Positions 8,291 through 16,600 of a DNA stretch of 40,314 bases are shown here, piece after piece. Source of the DNA: an uncultured Alistipes sp. (GTDB taxonomy: Bacteria; Bacteroidota; Bacteroidia; Bacteroidales; Rikenellaceae); contig CALUNG010000017.1 in the NCBI GenBank assembly GCA_944321955.1, positions 1 through 40,314 of the forward strand. Reading direction: 5' to 3'. Position 1 is the first letter of the stretch. Each line of letters opens with the position of its first letter. Below the pieces are notes generated by a model. That model did not search any database, was not told where the DNA came from, and saw only the letters and a program-made list of their open reading frames with translations. Both the position numbers and the translations under genes were made by a program.

Positions 8291-9375
8291 TCTCTTATGC
8301 TGCCGTTTTCAACGCAAAACAACCTGTATGAACAACCCGCACGGTCCAGCAACGACCGCAGACGGTGCTCGTTGCAGTCGGTGATGACAATCTGACCGAA
8401 GGCATCACCCGCAACCAGACGGATGAGCTGTTCGACACGCTGCTCGTCGAGCTTGTCGCAGACATCGTCCAGAAGAAGTATGGGGTTGTCGTGCCGGTTT
8501 TCGGCTATGATGGAATACTGCGCCAGCTTGAGGGCTATGAGGAACGACTTCTGCTGACCCTGCGAACCGTATTTGCGCAGCGGCATTCCGCCGATGGTGA
8601 AGACCAGGTCGTCGCGGTGTATGCCCGAGGTGGTAAACTGGTTGATGATGTCGCGCTGGCGGTTCGCCGCAAGCAGCTCCGACAGAGGCTTCTCGTTAAG
8701 CTCCGAACGGTAACGCAGGCTCACCGTCTCGCGGTCGAGCGACAGACGGGCGTAGAAGTCGGCAACCACGGGCTGCAAACGTTCGACGATGGCCGCACGA
8801 CGTTCGTGTATCTTCGTGCCGTGGGCGGCAAGCTGGGCATCGTATACCTCGAGCATCGACTCGTCGCTCGATACCTTCAGGAAGCGGTTGCGCTCGGCCA
8901 GCACGGCATTGTAGCGCATCAGTGCATCGAGGTAGTCATGGTCGAGCTGCGAGATGAAGCCGTTGACATAGCGGCGCCGTTCATCGGCCGCATCGCTTAT
9001 GAGCATCGTATCCGACGGCGCCACGATGACAACCGGAATGAGTCCCACGTGGTCCGCCAGACGGTCGTAGGCCTTGCCGTTGCGTTTGAGCACCTTGCCG
9101 TTGCCGCGCGCAAAGGTGCATACGATACGTTCGTGCCGCCCTTCGCCCGTCACGTAGTCGCCGTCAAGCGTAAAGAAGTTCTCGCCCATGCGGACGCACT
9201 GGCCGTCGGTCATGCCGAAGGCCGACTTGCCCACAGACAGGTAATAGAAGGCATCGATGAAGTTGGTCTTGCCCGCGCCGTTGTCCCCCACGAAACAGTT
9301 GATCCCCTCGCCCGGCGAGAGCTCCTCCCGGGCGATATTCTTGAAGTTTATGAGCGACAGTCGGTTGAGATACAT
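8287..9375 (-). CDS. recF: DNA replication/repair protein RecF
   Basis: RecF is an SMC-like ATPase that, with RecO and RecR, helps load RecA at single-strand gaps. The 362-aa length is normal. Visible features are the N-terminal MYLNRLSLINFKN, Walker A GDNGAGKTNFIDA (about residues 30-42), the ABC signature-like GSQGQQKSFLIALKLAQ (about residue 267) and Walker B ILLLDDVCDKLDEQR (about residue 297). It is the first gene of a two-gene minus-strand operon with the DUF721 gene and is divergent from the TPR/ribH-like pair. Confidence 0.97.
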   Translation of the reverse strand: MYLNRLSLINFKNIAREELSPGEGINCFVGDNGAGKTNFIDAFYYLSVGKSAFGMTDGQCVRMGENFFTLDGDYVTGEGRHERIVCTFARGNGKVLKRNGKAYDRLADHVGLIPVVIVAPSDTMLISDAADERRRYVNGFISQLDHDYLDALMRYNAVLAERNRFLKVSSDESMLEVYDAQLAAHGTKIHERRAAIVERLQPVVADFYARLSLDRETVSLRYRSELNEKPLSELLAANRQRDIINQFTTSGIHRDDLVFTIGGMPLRKYGSQGQQKSFLIALKLAQYSIIAENRHDNPILLLDDVCDKLDEQRVEQLIRLVAGDAFGQIVITDCNEHRLRSLLDRAGCSYRLFCVENGSIRE

Positions 9376-9463
9376 GATTGTAACGCATTATGGTACGCGA
9401 CACAGTGCCGCAAGTCTCCCCCGAAAACGGGCCGGACAGGCATCGGCCACCGCGTTCCAACCA

Positions 9464-9471
9464 CAAAGATA
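9464..9471 (-). promoter_or_regulatory. Promoter -7 element of recF-DUF721
   Basis: On the minus strand this reads TATCTTTG (perfect TAnnTTTG). The predicted leader is about 80 nt. No clear -33 TTG is visible. Confidence 0.6.
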
Positions 9472-9519
9472 CGAAATTCCGGTCAACCCGGCCACCTTTC
9501 GAAAAAAAAGAACCTGCTA

Positions 9520-9551
9520 TTGTGTATATTGTGTAAAAAATTGTACTTTTG
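9520..9551 (+). promoter_or_regulatory. Promoter of the TPR - ribH-like operon
   Basis: TTG at 9520-9522 and TACTTTTG at 9544-9551 are 21 bp apart. The leader is about 38-40 nt and A-rich before the ATG at 9595. Confidence 0.7.
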
Positions 9552-9594
9552 CAATTCGGAATATTGCAATCAATTAAAAAAGAGATACAATTTT

Positions 9595-10284
9595 ATGGCA
9601 AAAAAAGATGTTACGCCGCAGGACGCCGCTATCGGCGAGGCTATCAACAAGACCGAATCGTTTTTCGAGAAAAACAGCAAGGGTGTAATCTGGGCCCTCG
9701 TAGTGATTATCGTAATAGCAGCCGCCATTTTCGGATACCGTAAGCTGGTTGCCGAGCCGCGCGTCGAGAAGGCCGCAGACATGATCGCCGAAGCGCAATA
9801 CCGCTTCGAGCAGGCCGATCCCGACTACGAACTCGCCCTCAACGGCGACGAGAACGGCGCCGGATTCCTCGATGTAATCGAGAAGTACGGTTCGACCCCC
9901 TCGGGCAACCTTGCAAAACACTATGCTGGCGTCTGCTACCTGCACCTGGGCGACCTCGATGCCGCCGCAAAATATCTGGCCAAATACTCGCCCGTAAAGG
10001 GTCTGCCCGGAGAGATCGTCAACGCCCAGAACCTCGGACTGCAGGGCGACATAGCCGTCGAGCAGGACAAACTCGATGAGGCCGTGAAGTTCTACCACAA
10101 GGCCGTAAAGGCTTCGGACAACCTCTACACCGCTCCGCTCTACCTACGCAAGGCCGGACTGGCTCTGCAGGCTCAGGGCAAGAACGATGAGGCCGTAGTC
10201 CTCTTCGAGAAGATCCTGGCTCTCTATCCCTCGTCGATCGAGGCCCGCGAGGCCGAGAAACTCATCGGCGCCGAGAACCGTTAA
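9595..10284 (+). CDS. Membrane-anchored tetratricopeptide repeat protein
   Basis: The product is 229 aa. After about 32 polar residues there is one membrane segment, VIWALVVIIVIAAAIFGYRK (about residues 33-52), followed by TPR-type helical pairs. Readable repeats include GNLAKHYAGVCYLHLGDLDAAAKYL and APLYLRKAGLALQAQGKNDEAVVLFEKIL, each split across helices with the usual small and aromatic positions. The arrangement resembles YfgM-like ancillary proteins that sit at the inner membrane with TPRs outside, but a specific role is not assigned. It is the first gene of a two-gene unit with the ribH-like gene 26 bp downstream. The same adjacency with ribH is familiar in Bacteroidetes. Confidence 0.85.
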   Translation: MAKKDVTPQDAAIGEAINKTESFFEKNSKGVIWALVVIIVIAAAIFGYRKLVAEPRVEKAADMIAEAQYRFEQADPDYELALNGDENGAGFLDVIEKYGSTPSGNLAKHYAGVCYLHLGDLDAAAKYLAKYSPVKGLPGEIVNAQNLGLQGDIAVEQDKLDEAVKFYHKAVKASDNLYTAPLYLRKAGLALQAQGKNDEAVVLFEKILALYPSSIEAREAEKLIGAENR

Positions 10285-10310
10285 CAGATACGTACAGCAG
10301 TCAAGCCAAA

Positions 10311-10769
10311 ATGGAAAAACGCCGCAGGCCGTCGACCTCGGATTTCGACGACAACTCCGTTACGGACAAGATGTTCGGCATACTGTCGGCCGGCAGCGAC
10401 GACAACGACATGGAGATCGTATCGTCGGTGGTGGGCAACCTCATGGCCGAAGGGTGTCTCGAACAGAACCTGCGGATACGAAACGTCCCGAGCGATGCTG
10501 ACATTCCAATGGGGGTGCAGTTCTTCGCCGAATACACCGACGTCGACGCCGTGATCGTGATAACCTTCGGAGGGAAGGAGTTGCCCGAATATATCCTCGA
10601 GGCCGTCATGAGGCTGCAGCTGCACTGGAACATGCCGGTGGTATTCGCCGGGAACATGGCCGACTACTGGAAAGTGCACAAGCAGGCCATCGAGATGGTT
10701 CTGCTCCAGTACGAGATGGAGGCCGATTCGGCCGACTCGGACAATCCCGACCGCCGCTCGATAAACTGA
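10311..10769 (+). CDS. Lumazine-synthase-fold protein lacking catalytic residues (RibH-like pseudoenzyme)
   Basis: The product is 152 aa and matches the RibH (6,7-dimethyl-8-ribityllumazine synthase) fold in order: MFGILSAGSDDND for the first strand and loop, the helix EIVSSVVGNLMAEGC, NLRIRNVPSDADIP, VDAVIVITFGG, and the helix plus strand LHWNMPVVFAGN. A C-terminal helix KQAIEMVLLQYE resembles the AIEMANLL end of RibH. The true enzyme has VPGxFE where this has VPSDAD, and GxTxHFDYV with the catalytic His where this has KELPEY, with about six residues deleted. The GTKAGNKG phosphate segment is also gone. A charged 20-residue N-terminal extension (MEKRRRPSTS...) is added. Its position after a TPR gene beside recF is the usual ribH locus, so this is probably the resident ribH that lost catalysis. 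Whether it still forms the RibH pentamer or shell is unknown. Confidence 0.72.
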   Translation: MEKRRRPSTSDFDDNSVTDKMFGILSAGSDDNDMEIVSSVVGNLMAEGCLEQNLRIRNVPSDADIPMGVQFFAEYTDVDAVIVITFGGKELPEYILEAVMRLQLHWNMPVVFAGNMADYWKVHKQAIEMVLLQYEMEADSADSDNPDRRSIN

Positions 10770-10931
10770 TCCCGCATGCCGGCTGATGACACAAATTAAA
10801 GCGACTGCAAAGCAAAAAGAGGCAGAGACAACAAACGGCTGCATGCACAATCAAGATTAGCGTTCAGCCAAACTTGTCGGACGGCAACTCACAGTAGCGA
10901 CGGGCAGCAATAAAAAACGACGGGCAGCAAA

Positions 10932-10965
10932 AAAGAGAGAGAGGACTTGTATCCTCTCTCTTTTT
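10932..10965. terminator. Bidirectional terminator between ribH-like and tdh
   Basis: GAGAGAGGA (10937-10945) pairs with TCCTCTCTC (10952-10960), extended by A/T pairs. T runs follow on both strands, so it can serve the convergent ribH-like (plus) and tdh (minus) transcripts. Just upstream is a 13-base direct repeat, CGACGGGCAGCAA, at 10898-10910 and 10918-10930. Confidence 0.85.
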
Positions 10966-10990
10966 GTTATTGTTACAAACACGTCACCGA

Positions 10991-11947
10991 TCACGCATGT
11001 TCTGCCATGAGTCGCGGCGTAAGAACCTTGAGCATGTCCTCGGTCATGCGCGGCAGATCCCACTGCGGAGCCCAGCCCCACTCCTCGCGTGCACACGTGT
11101 CGTCGAGCGAATCGGGCCAGCTGCGGGCTATCTCCTCCTTGACGGGATCGATGTCGTAATCCATAACGAAATCCGGTATGTGCCGCTTGATCTCGGCCGC
11201 AATGATCTCGGGAGTAAAACTCATCGATGCTATGTTGAAACTGTTGCGGTGAACGAGCTTCGTGGGGTCGGCCTCCATCAGCTCTACACATGCGCGCAGA
11301 ACGTCGGGCATGTATATCATGTCCATGTAGACGTCTTTGGGCACGGCACACGTATAACGGTGATTCTTGATCGCCTCGTAGTAGATCTCGACGGCATAGT
11401 CGGTTGTTCCGCCGCCGGGATGTGTCAGATTGGAGATGATTCCCGGAAAACGGATGGAGCGCGTATCCATGCCGTACTTGTGTGCGTAGTAGTTGCCGAG
11501 CAGCTCGCCCGTAACCTTGCAGACGCCATAGATGGTGGTCGGCTGCATGATGGTGTCCTGCGGGGTCTTGACCTTGGGAGAGTTGGGACCGAACGCTCCG
11601 ATAGAACTCGGCGTGAAGACGGCGCAGTGATGCTGACGCGCCACCTCGAGCGAATTCATCAAAGCCCCGATATTGATGCTCCAGGCCATCTGAGGATTGC
11701 GCTCACCGACGGCCGACAGCAGCGCCACAAGATTAAAAATGGTGTCGACATGATGCCGCGCCACCACCGATGCCATCGCCGTAGCGTTCAGCGCATCGAG
11801 AACCTCGAACGGACCGTCCGCCGCAAGAGCCTTGCATTCCCGGACATCGGTCGCCACGACGTTCGAACCTCCGTAAATTCCACGCAAATAGGTTGTCAAT
11901 TCGGAACCTATCTGGCCACCTGCGCCTACAATCAGTATTCTTTTCAT
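10991..11947 (-). CDS. L-threonine 3-dehydrogenase (SDR/UDP-galactose-epimerase-like type)
   Basis: This NAD-dependent enzyme of the extended SDR superfamily oxidises L-threonine to 2-amino-3-ketobutyrate. The 318-aa protein starts MKRILIVGAGGQIGSEL (Rossmann GxxGxxG, residues 8-13) and contains SSIGAFGP, the catalytic YGVCK (YxxxK), and RFPGIISN followed by GGGTTDYAVEIY, typical of the bacterial epimerase-like threonine dehydrogenases. A further in-frame Met 23 codons upstream (12016) lies beyond the putative promoter and would disrupt the Rossmann start, so 11947 is chosen. The usual partner gene kbl (2-amino-3-ketobutyrate CoA ligase) is not adjacent. The same family also contains nucleotide-sugar epimerases, but the HPGGGTTDYA pattern favours threonine. 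Confidence 0.85.
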   Translation of the reverse strand: MKRILIVGAGGQIGSELTTYLRGIYGGSNVVATDVRECKALAADGPFEVLDALNATAMASVVARHHVDTIFNLVALLSAVGERNPQMAWSINIGALMNSLEVARQHHCAVFTPSSIGAFGPNSPKVKTPQDTIMQPTTIYGVCKVTGELLGNYYAHKYGMDTRSIRFPGIISNLTHPGGGTTDYAVEIYYEAIKNHRYTCAVPKDVYMDMIYMPDVLRACVELMEADPTKLVHRNSFNIASMSFTPEIIAAEIKRHIPDFVMDYDIDPVKEEIARSWPDSLDDTCAREEWGWAPQWDLPRMTEDMLKVLTPRLMAEHA

Positions 11948-11970
11948 GGTTGTGAGTAGTAATTTGAAAG

Positions 11971-11978
11971 TAAAGGTA
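11971..11978 (-). promoter_or_regulatory. Possible -7 element of the threonine dehydrogenase gene
   Basis: On the minus strand this reads TACCTTTA, one base off TAnnTTTG, with a leader of about 20 nt. This is a weak match. Confidence 0.35.
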
Positions 11979-12007
11979 CAAAATAATTTATAAAAACACC
12001 CATTTTT

Positions 12008-12039
12008 TTTGGTCAATTCATTTTTGTTGTCTATTTTTG
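12008..12039 (+). promoter_or_regulatory. Promoter of tRNA-Thr
   Basis: TTTG at 12008-12011 and TATTTTTG at 12032-12039 are separated by 20 bp. The mature tRNA starts 21 bases after the -7 element. Confidence 0.7.
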
Positions 12040-12059
12040 CAGACGCTTTTAAGGGAAAT

Positions 12060-12131
<72 letters not shown>

Positions 12132-12140
12132 CTCGAAATC

Positions 12141-12173
12141 AGGAGGTTGTAACTTAAGCAACCTCCTTTTTTT
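12141..12173 (+). terminator. Rho-independent terminator of tRNA-Thr
   Basis: AGGAGGTTG (12141-12149) pairs with CAACCTCCT (12159-12167) and is followed by seven T. Confidence 0.88.
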
Positions 12174-12443
12174 GTGGCTATACAGGCCAAAAACGGCTCT
12201 AAAACACGTCTTAGAGGTAAAATGTTGGACCTTTTGTTGGACCAGCAAACCGCATCCGGACCATCTCCATATGCCAATAGCCCGTCCGGACGACGTCGCA
12301 AAGCACGGACAACTCACAACGGCTGAAATCAAATCAAATCAACTCCTCACATACCTCCGGGCGGGATTGAGCCTTGCAACGTCCATAAATGAAAATCGAT
12401 TAACGGCATCCGGTTTTACGGATAATTTTATATATTTGTAAGG
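12174..12443. other. Non-coding tract between tRNA-Thr and hemW
   Basis: No credible gene is present. It has a tandem GTTGGACC (12224-12231 and 12236-12243) and a lower GC content than its surroundings. The 3' flank of a tRNA is a common landing site for integrating elements, but I see no copy of the tRNA 3' end and no integrase here, so any remnant status is speculative. The hemW promoter closes the tract. Confidence 0.4.
12431..12438 (+). promoter_or_regulatory. Promoter -7 element of hemW, implying a leaderless mRNA
   Basis: TATATTTG is a perfect TAnnTTTG and ends five bases before the hemW ATG (12444). Transcription should start at or within a base or two of the start codon. Confidence 0.65.
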
Positions 12444-13556
12444 ATGTCCGGACTCTACATACATATTCCGTTCTGCAAGCGCATCTGCGCCTACTGCGAC
12501 TTCTTCAAGAGCGCCGACCTGCGGTCGATGCCCGCAGCAATCGAAGCCATGCATCGCGAAATGGACGAAGAGAACCGCTTTATCGGCGACCGCCGTCTGC
12601 AAAGCATCTATTTCGGCGGCGGAACCCCGTCGCTGCTGCATCCCGACGAGCTGCAGCGTTTCATCGATCAGGCGGCAGAAATTTTCGACACCTCGCAGCT
12701 CAGGGAGATAACCGTAGAGGTAAATCCCGACGACATCGACGAAAAATACGTATCGGCGCTTCGCAATACATCCATCAACAGAATAAGTATGGGCATTCAG
12801 TCGTTTGACGATCGGGCACTGCGGCTGATGAACCGCCGACATACGGGTGCGCAGGCCGACAGGGCACTGCGGCTGATGCGGGATGCCGGTTTCGGCAACA
12901 TCACCGCCGACCTAATATTCGGTATCGACGGATTCGGCGACGAACGTATCGAATCCGATATCGACCGTCTGCTCGGGATCGGAATACAACACCTGTCGGC
13001 ATACCATTTGACGATAGAACCCGGCACACGGTTCGGACGGATGGCTGCACGCGGCGAGTTCCGTGCCATAGACGAAGAGCAGAGCGAACACGAATTCAGG
13101 CTCGTCCACCGCATGATGACCGAAGCCGGGTTCGAGCACTACGAAGTATCGAACTACGCCCGCGAGGGATACCGTTCGCTGCACAACTCGTCGTACTGGA
13201 CCGGAGCCGAATATCTCGGCATAGGTCCCGGCGCCCACTCCTACAACGGAACGGTACGTCGCTGGTGCGAGCAGAAGGTGGATCAGTATGCAACCGCACG
13301 CAGCTATACGGAAGAGCATCTCGACGATATCGACCGCTACAACGAGTTCGTAATGACGTCGCTGCGGCGTATCGAGGGAATCGATCTCGATACGCTGTCC
13401 GAAAGGTTCGGCCCGGAACGTGCAGAGAGATTTACGGCTCAGGCCAAAGGACTCGAAGGCTACGGCGTAGTGGTCGAAAACGGCCGCGTCCGCATTCCGC
13501 CGGAGAGGATGCTGGTTTCGGATGCCGTGATCGAAGAGCTGTTTGAAACTAAATAA
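12444..13556 (+). CDS. hemW: Radical SAM protein HemW (coproporphyrinogen III oxidase-like)
   Basis: HemW is a radical-SAM haem chaperone related to HemN, and many genomes annotate it as an oxygen-independent coproporphyrinogen oxidase. The 370-aa protein begins MSGLYIHIPFCKRICAYCDF, with the [4Fe-4S] CxxxCxxC at residues 11-18. It then shows SIYFGGGTPSLL, EVNPDD, INRISMGIQSFDD, and a C-terminal HemN-type region with YEVSNYAREG, HNSSYW and LGIGPGAHSY. The extra N-terminal cysteine of true HemN is absent, which favours HemW. The start is fixed because the next Met lies after the cluster-binding cysteines. Confidence 0.92.
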   Translation: MSGLYIHIPFCKRICAYCDFFKSADLRSMPAAIEAMHREMDEENRFIGDRRLQSIYFGGGTPSLLHPDELQRFIDQAAEIFDTSQLREITVEVNPDDIDEKYVSALRNTSINRISMGIQSFDDRALRLMNRRHTGAQADRALRLMRDAGFGNITADLIFGIDGFGDERIESDIDRLLGIGIQHLSAYHLTIEPGTRFGRMAARGEFRAIDEEQSEHEFRLVHRMMTEAGFEHYEVSNYAREGYRSLHNSSYWTGAEYLGIGPGAHSYNGTVRRWCEQKVDQYATARSYTEEHLDDIDRYNEFVMTSLRRIEGIDLDTLSERFGPERAERFTAQAKGLEGYGVVVENGRVRIPPERMLVSDAVIEELFETK

Positions 13557-13611
13557 TGTTAATTTATTATTAAATTTTTTTATTATATTAGGATAAAAGG
13601 CCTCTTAAAAA

Positions 13612-13642
13612 TTGCGCAATCAATACAAAAACAGTAATTTTG
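13612..13642 (+). promoter_or_regulatory. Promoter of the glycogen synthase-phosphorylase gene
   Basis: TTG at 13612-13614 and TAATTTTG at 13635-13642 are 20 bp apart. The leader is about 40 nt, A-rich and without a Shine-Dalgarno sequence. The upstream tract 13557-13600 is extremely AT-rich. Confidence 0.75.
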
Positions 13643-13688
13643 CGGCCGGAATCCAATAACTGAACAACAACATAAAAAGCAAGGTTAT

Positions 13689-16600
13689 ATGAACAACACC
13701 AAATTTACGCCCGATTACCTCTTTGAGGTGAGCTGGGAGGTCTGCAACAAGGTCGGCGGAATACACACCGTCATAGCTTCGAAAGCTAAAACGACATGCA
13801 AGAAATTCGGTGACCACTATATAGTCATCGGCCCCGATTTCGCCGGCGAAGCCGCCAGTTCGGAATTCGAGGAAGATGCCAACATGCTCAAACAATGGCG
13901 TCAGGCCCTCTACGACGACGGTGTGAGGGTACGTATCGGACGCTGGAAGATCGAAGGTTCGCCCATTGCCATTCTGGCCGACTTCACGTCGCTCTTCTCG
14001 CAGAAGGACGAGATTCTCAAGCGTCTGTGGGAAAGCTACCACGTGGACTCGATATCGGGTCAGTGGGACTACGTCGAGCCGGTGCTCTTCGGCCGTATCG
14101 CCGGCATAATCATCGAGTCGTTCGCGGAGACATTCTGCTCGTCGACCGACAAGGTTGCGGCACACTTCCACGAATGGATGACCGCATCGGGAGGTCTCTA
14201 TCTGCGTGAGAACGCCCCCTACATCGCCACGATATTCACCACGCATGCGACGGTCATCGGACGCTGCATCGCCGGTAACCGTCTGCCGCTCTACAACAAC
14301 CTCACGAAGTTCAACGCCGACGAGCTGGCACACCAGTTCAACGTCACGGCAAAGCACTCGATCGAGAAGACCGCGGCCAACTATCACGACGCATTCCTGA
14401 CCGTCAGCGACATTACGGCCAACGAGTGCAAATACCTGCTCGGACACGAAGTCGACGGCATCACACCCAACGGTTTCGAAAACGACTTCGTATGGAAGGG
14501 CAAGGAATACGACGACAAGCGCAATGAGGCCCGCCGCACGCTCATCGACGTGGCTGAAGCCTGCCTGGGCTGCAAGTTCGGGAAGGAACCGCTGATAATC
14601 GGCACCAGCGGCCGCTATGAGTTCCGCAACAAGGGTATCGACATCTTCCTCGAGGCCCTCAAGCAGCTCGAGTCGTCGGGCAACCTCGACCGTGAGATTC
14701 TGGTCTACCTGATGATACCGGCAGGAATAACCGGAGCGCGGCTCGACCTGCAGGCGCATCTTGCCGACAACTCGAAGCCCATCGACCCGGCACAATACAA
14801 ATACACGACCCACACGCTCGAGAACGCTACGTGGGACCAGATATCACAGACCATCAACGGCAGCGTGCTGGACAACCCCGCATCGAAGGTCAAGGTCGTA
14901 TTCGTTCCCACATACCTCAACGGCAACGACGGCATCTTCAACAAGAGCTACTACGAGCTGCTGGTAGGCATGGATCTTACCGTATTCGCATCGTACTACG
15001 AACCGTGGGGATATACCCCGCTCGAGTCGATCGCATTCTCGATACCGACAGTCACCTCGTCGCTGGCCGGATTCGGCGTCTGGATCAAGAAATTCGGTTA
15101 CAACAAGGGCATCACGGTCATCGACCGCAACGACTTCAACGACAAGGATGCCATAGCCGCCATCGCAGACAAGATACTCGATTTCTCGCGTCTGACCGAG
15201 GAAGAGGTCAAGAAGGCACGCAAGGAGGCGCTCGAGGCATCGAAACACGCCTTGTGGTCGAATCTCTTCGAGAACTACGAAAACGCCTACTCGCAGGCCG
15301 TCGAGAATTCGATCACACGTACCAACCGTGCAATTCTCGAGGACGGAGGCTCGTCGAACGAACAGATAAACTTCGTGCGCCAGCAGCTCATATCGGAGCA
15401 GCCCACATGGCAGCGCATGATGGTCGAGAAGAGCCTGCCGGCATGCCTGCATCCGCTCGAGGAGCTCTCGCGCAACCTGTGGTGGAGCTGGAACCCCGGC
15501 GGACGCGACCTCTTCGAATATGCCGACAAGGATCTGTGGGTAGAGGTAGACCGCAACCCAATCGTTCTGCTCGACAAGCTGTCGGTTGACCGAATAAAGG
15601 AGCTCGAGCAGGATGCTACGTTCCTCAACATGCTCGATTCGGTATACAACAACTACAAGGCCTACATGTCCGAAAAGCCCGACCCCAAGAGCGCAAGGAT
15701 AGCCTACTTCTCGATGGAGTACGGTCTGCACTCGTCGCTGAAGATCTACTCGGGCGGTCTGGGCATTCTTGCCGGCGACTACCTCAAGGAAGCCTCCGAC
15801 AAGAACATACCGATGGTGGCCGTGGGTCTGCTCTACCGTTACGGATACTTCACGCAGCGTCTCTCCGCCCAGGGTGCACAGGAGGTCGAGTACGAAGCAC
15901 AGAACTTCTTCAAGCTTCCGATATCGCCCGTACGTGACAACGACGGCAACTGGGTAACCGTGCAGGTGGCATTCCCGGGTCGTACGCTTTCTGCCCGCGT
16001 ATGGAAGTGCCAGGTAGGCCGTACGGATCTGTTCCTGCTCGACGCCGACTACGAGGCCAACCTCGCCGAAGACCGTCAGGTTACCCACCACCTCTACGGA
16101 GGCGACTGGGAAAACCGACTCAAGCAGGAGCTGCTGCTGGGTATCGGCGGTATCCGCGCCCTCGTGAAGATGGGTATCGAACAGGACGTATACCACTGCA
16201 ACGAGGGTCATGCCGCATTCATCGGACTGGAGCGCATCGCCAACCTTATCGAGCGTCAGAATCTCTCGTTCTCCGAGGCTCTCGAGGTGGTACGTTCGTC
16301 GTCGCTCTTCACGACGCACACGCCCGTGCCGGCCGGTCACGACGCATTCCCCGAGTCGATGATCCGTCAGTACATGTCGCACTTCCCCGACGTGCTCAAG
16401 ATCACATGGGAACAGTTCATCAACCTGGGCAAGACGAACCCCAACGACCCCAACCAGAAGTTCTCGATGTCGGTGCTGGCCTGCAACCTTTCGCAGGAGG
16501 TCAACGGCGTATCGTGGCTCCACGGCGAGGTGTCGAAGGAGATCCTCGGAAACATCTGGCCCGGATACTTCAAGAACGAACTCCACATAAGCTACGTCAC

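Noticed and set aside
10898-10930. A direct repeat of CGACGGGCAGCAA with a 20-base period as a possible CRISPR or element end
   Set aside because: There are only two copies with an A-rich spacer, next to a terminator. It is too short and too few for an array.
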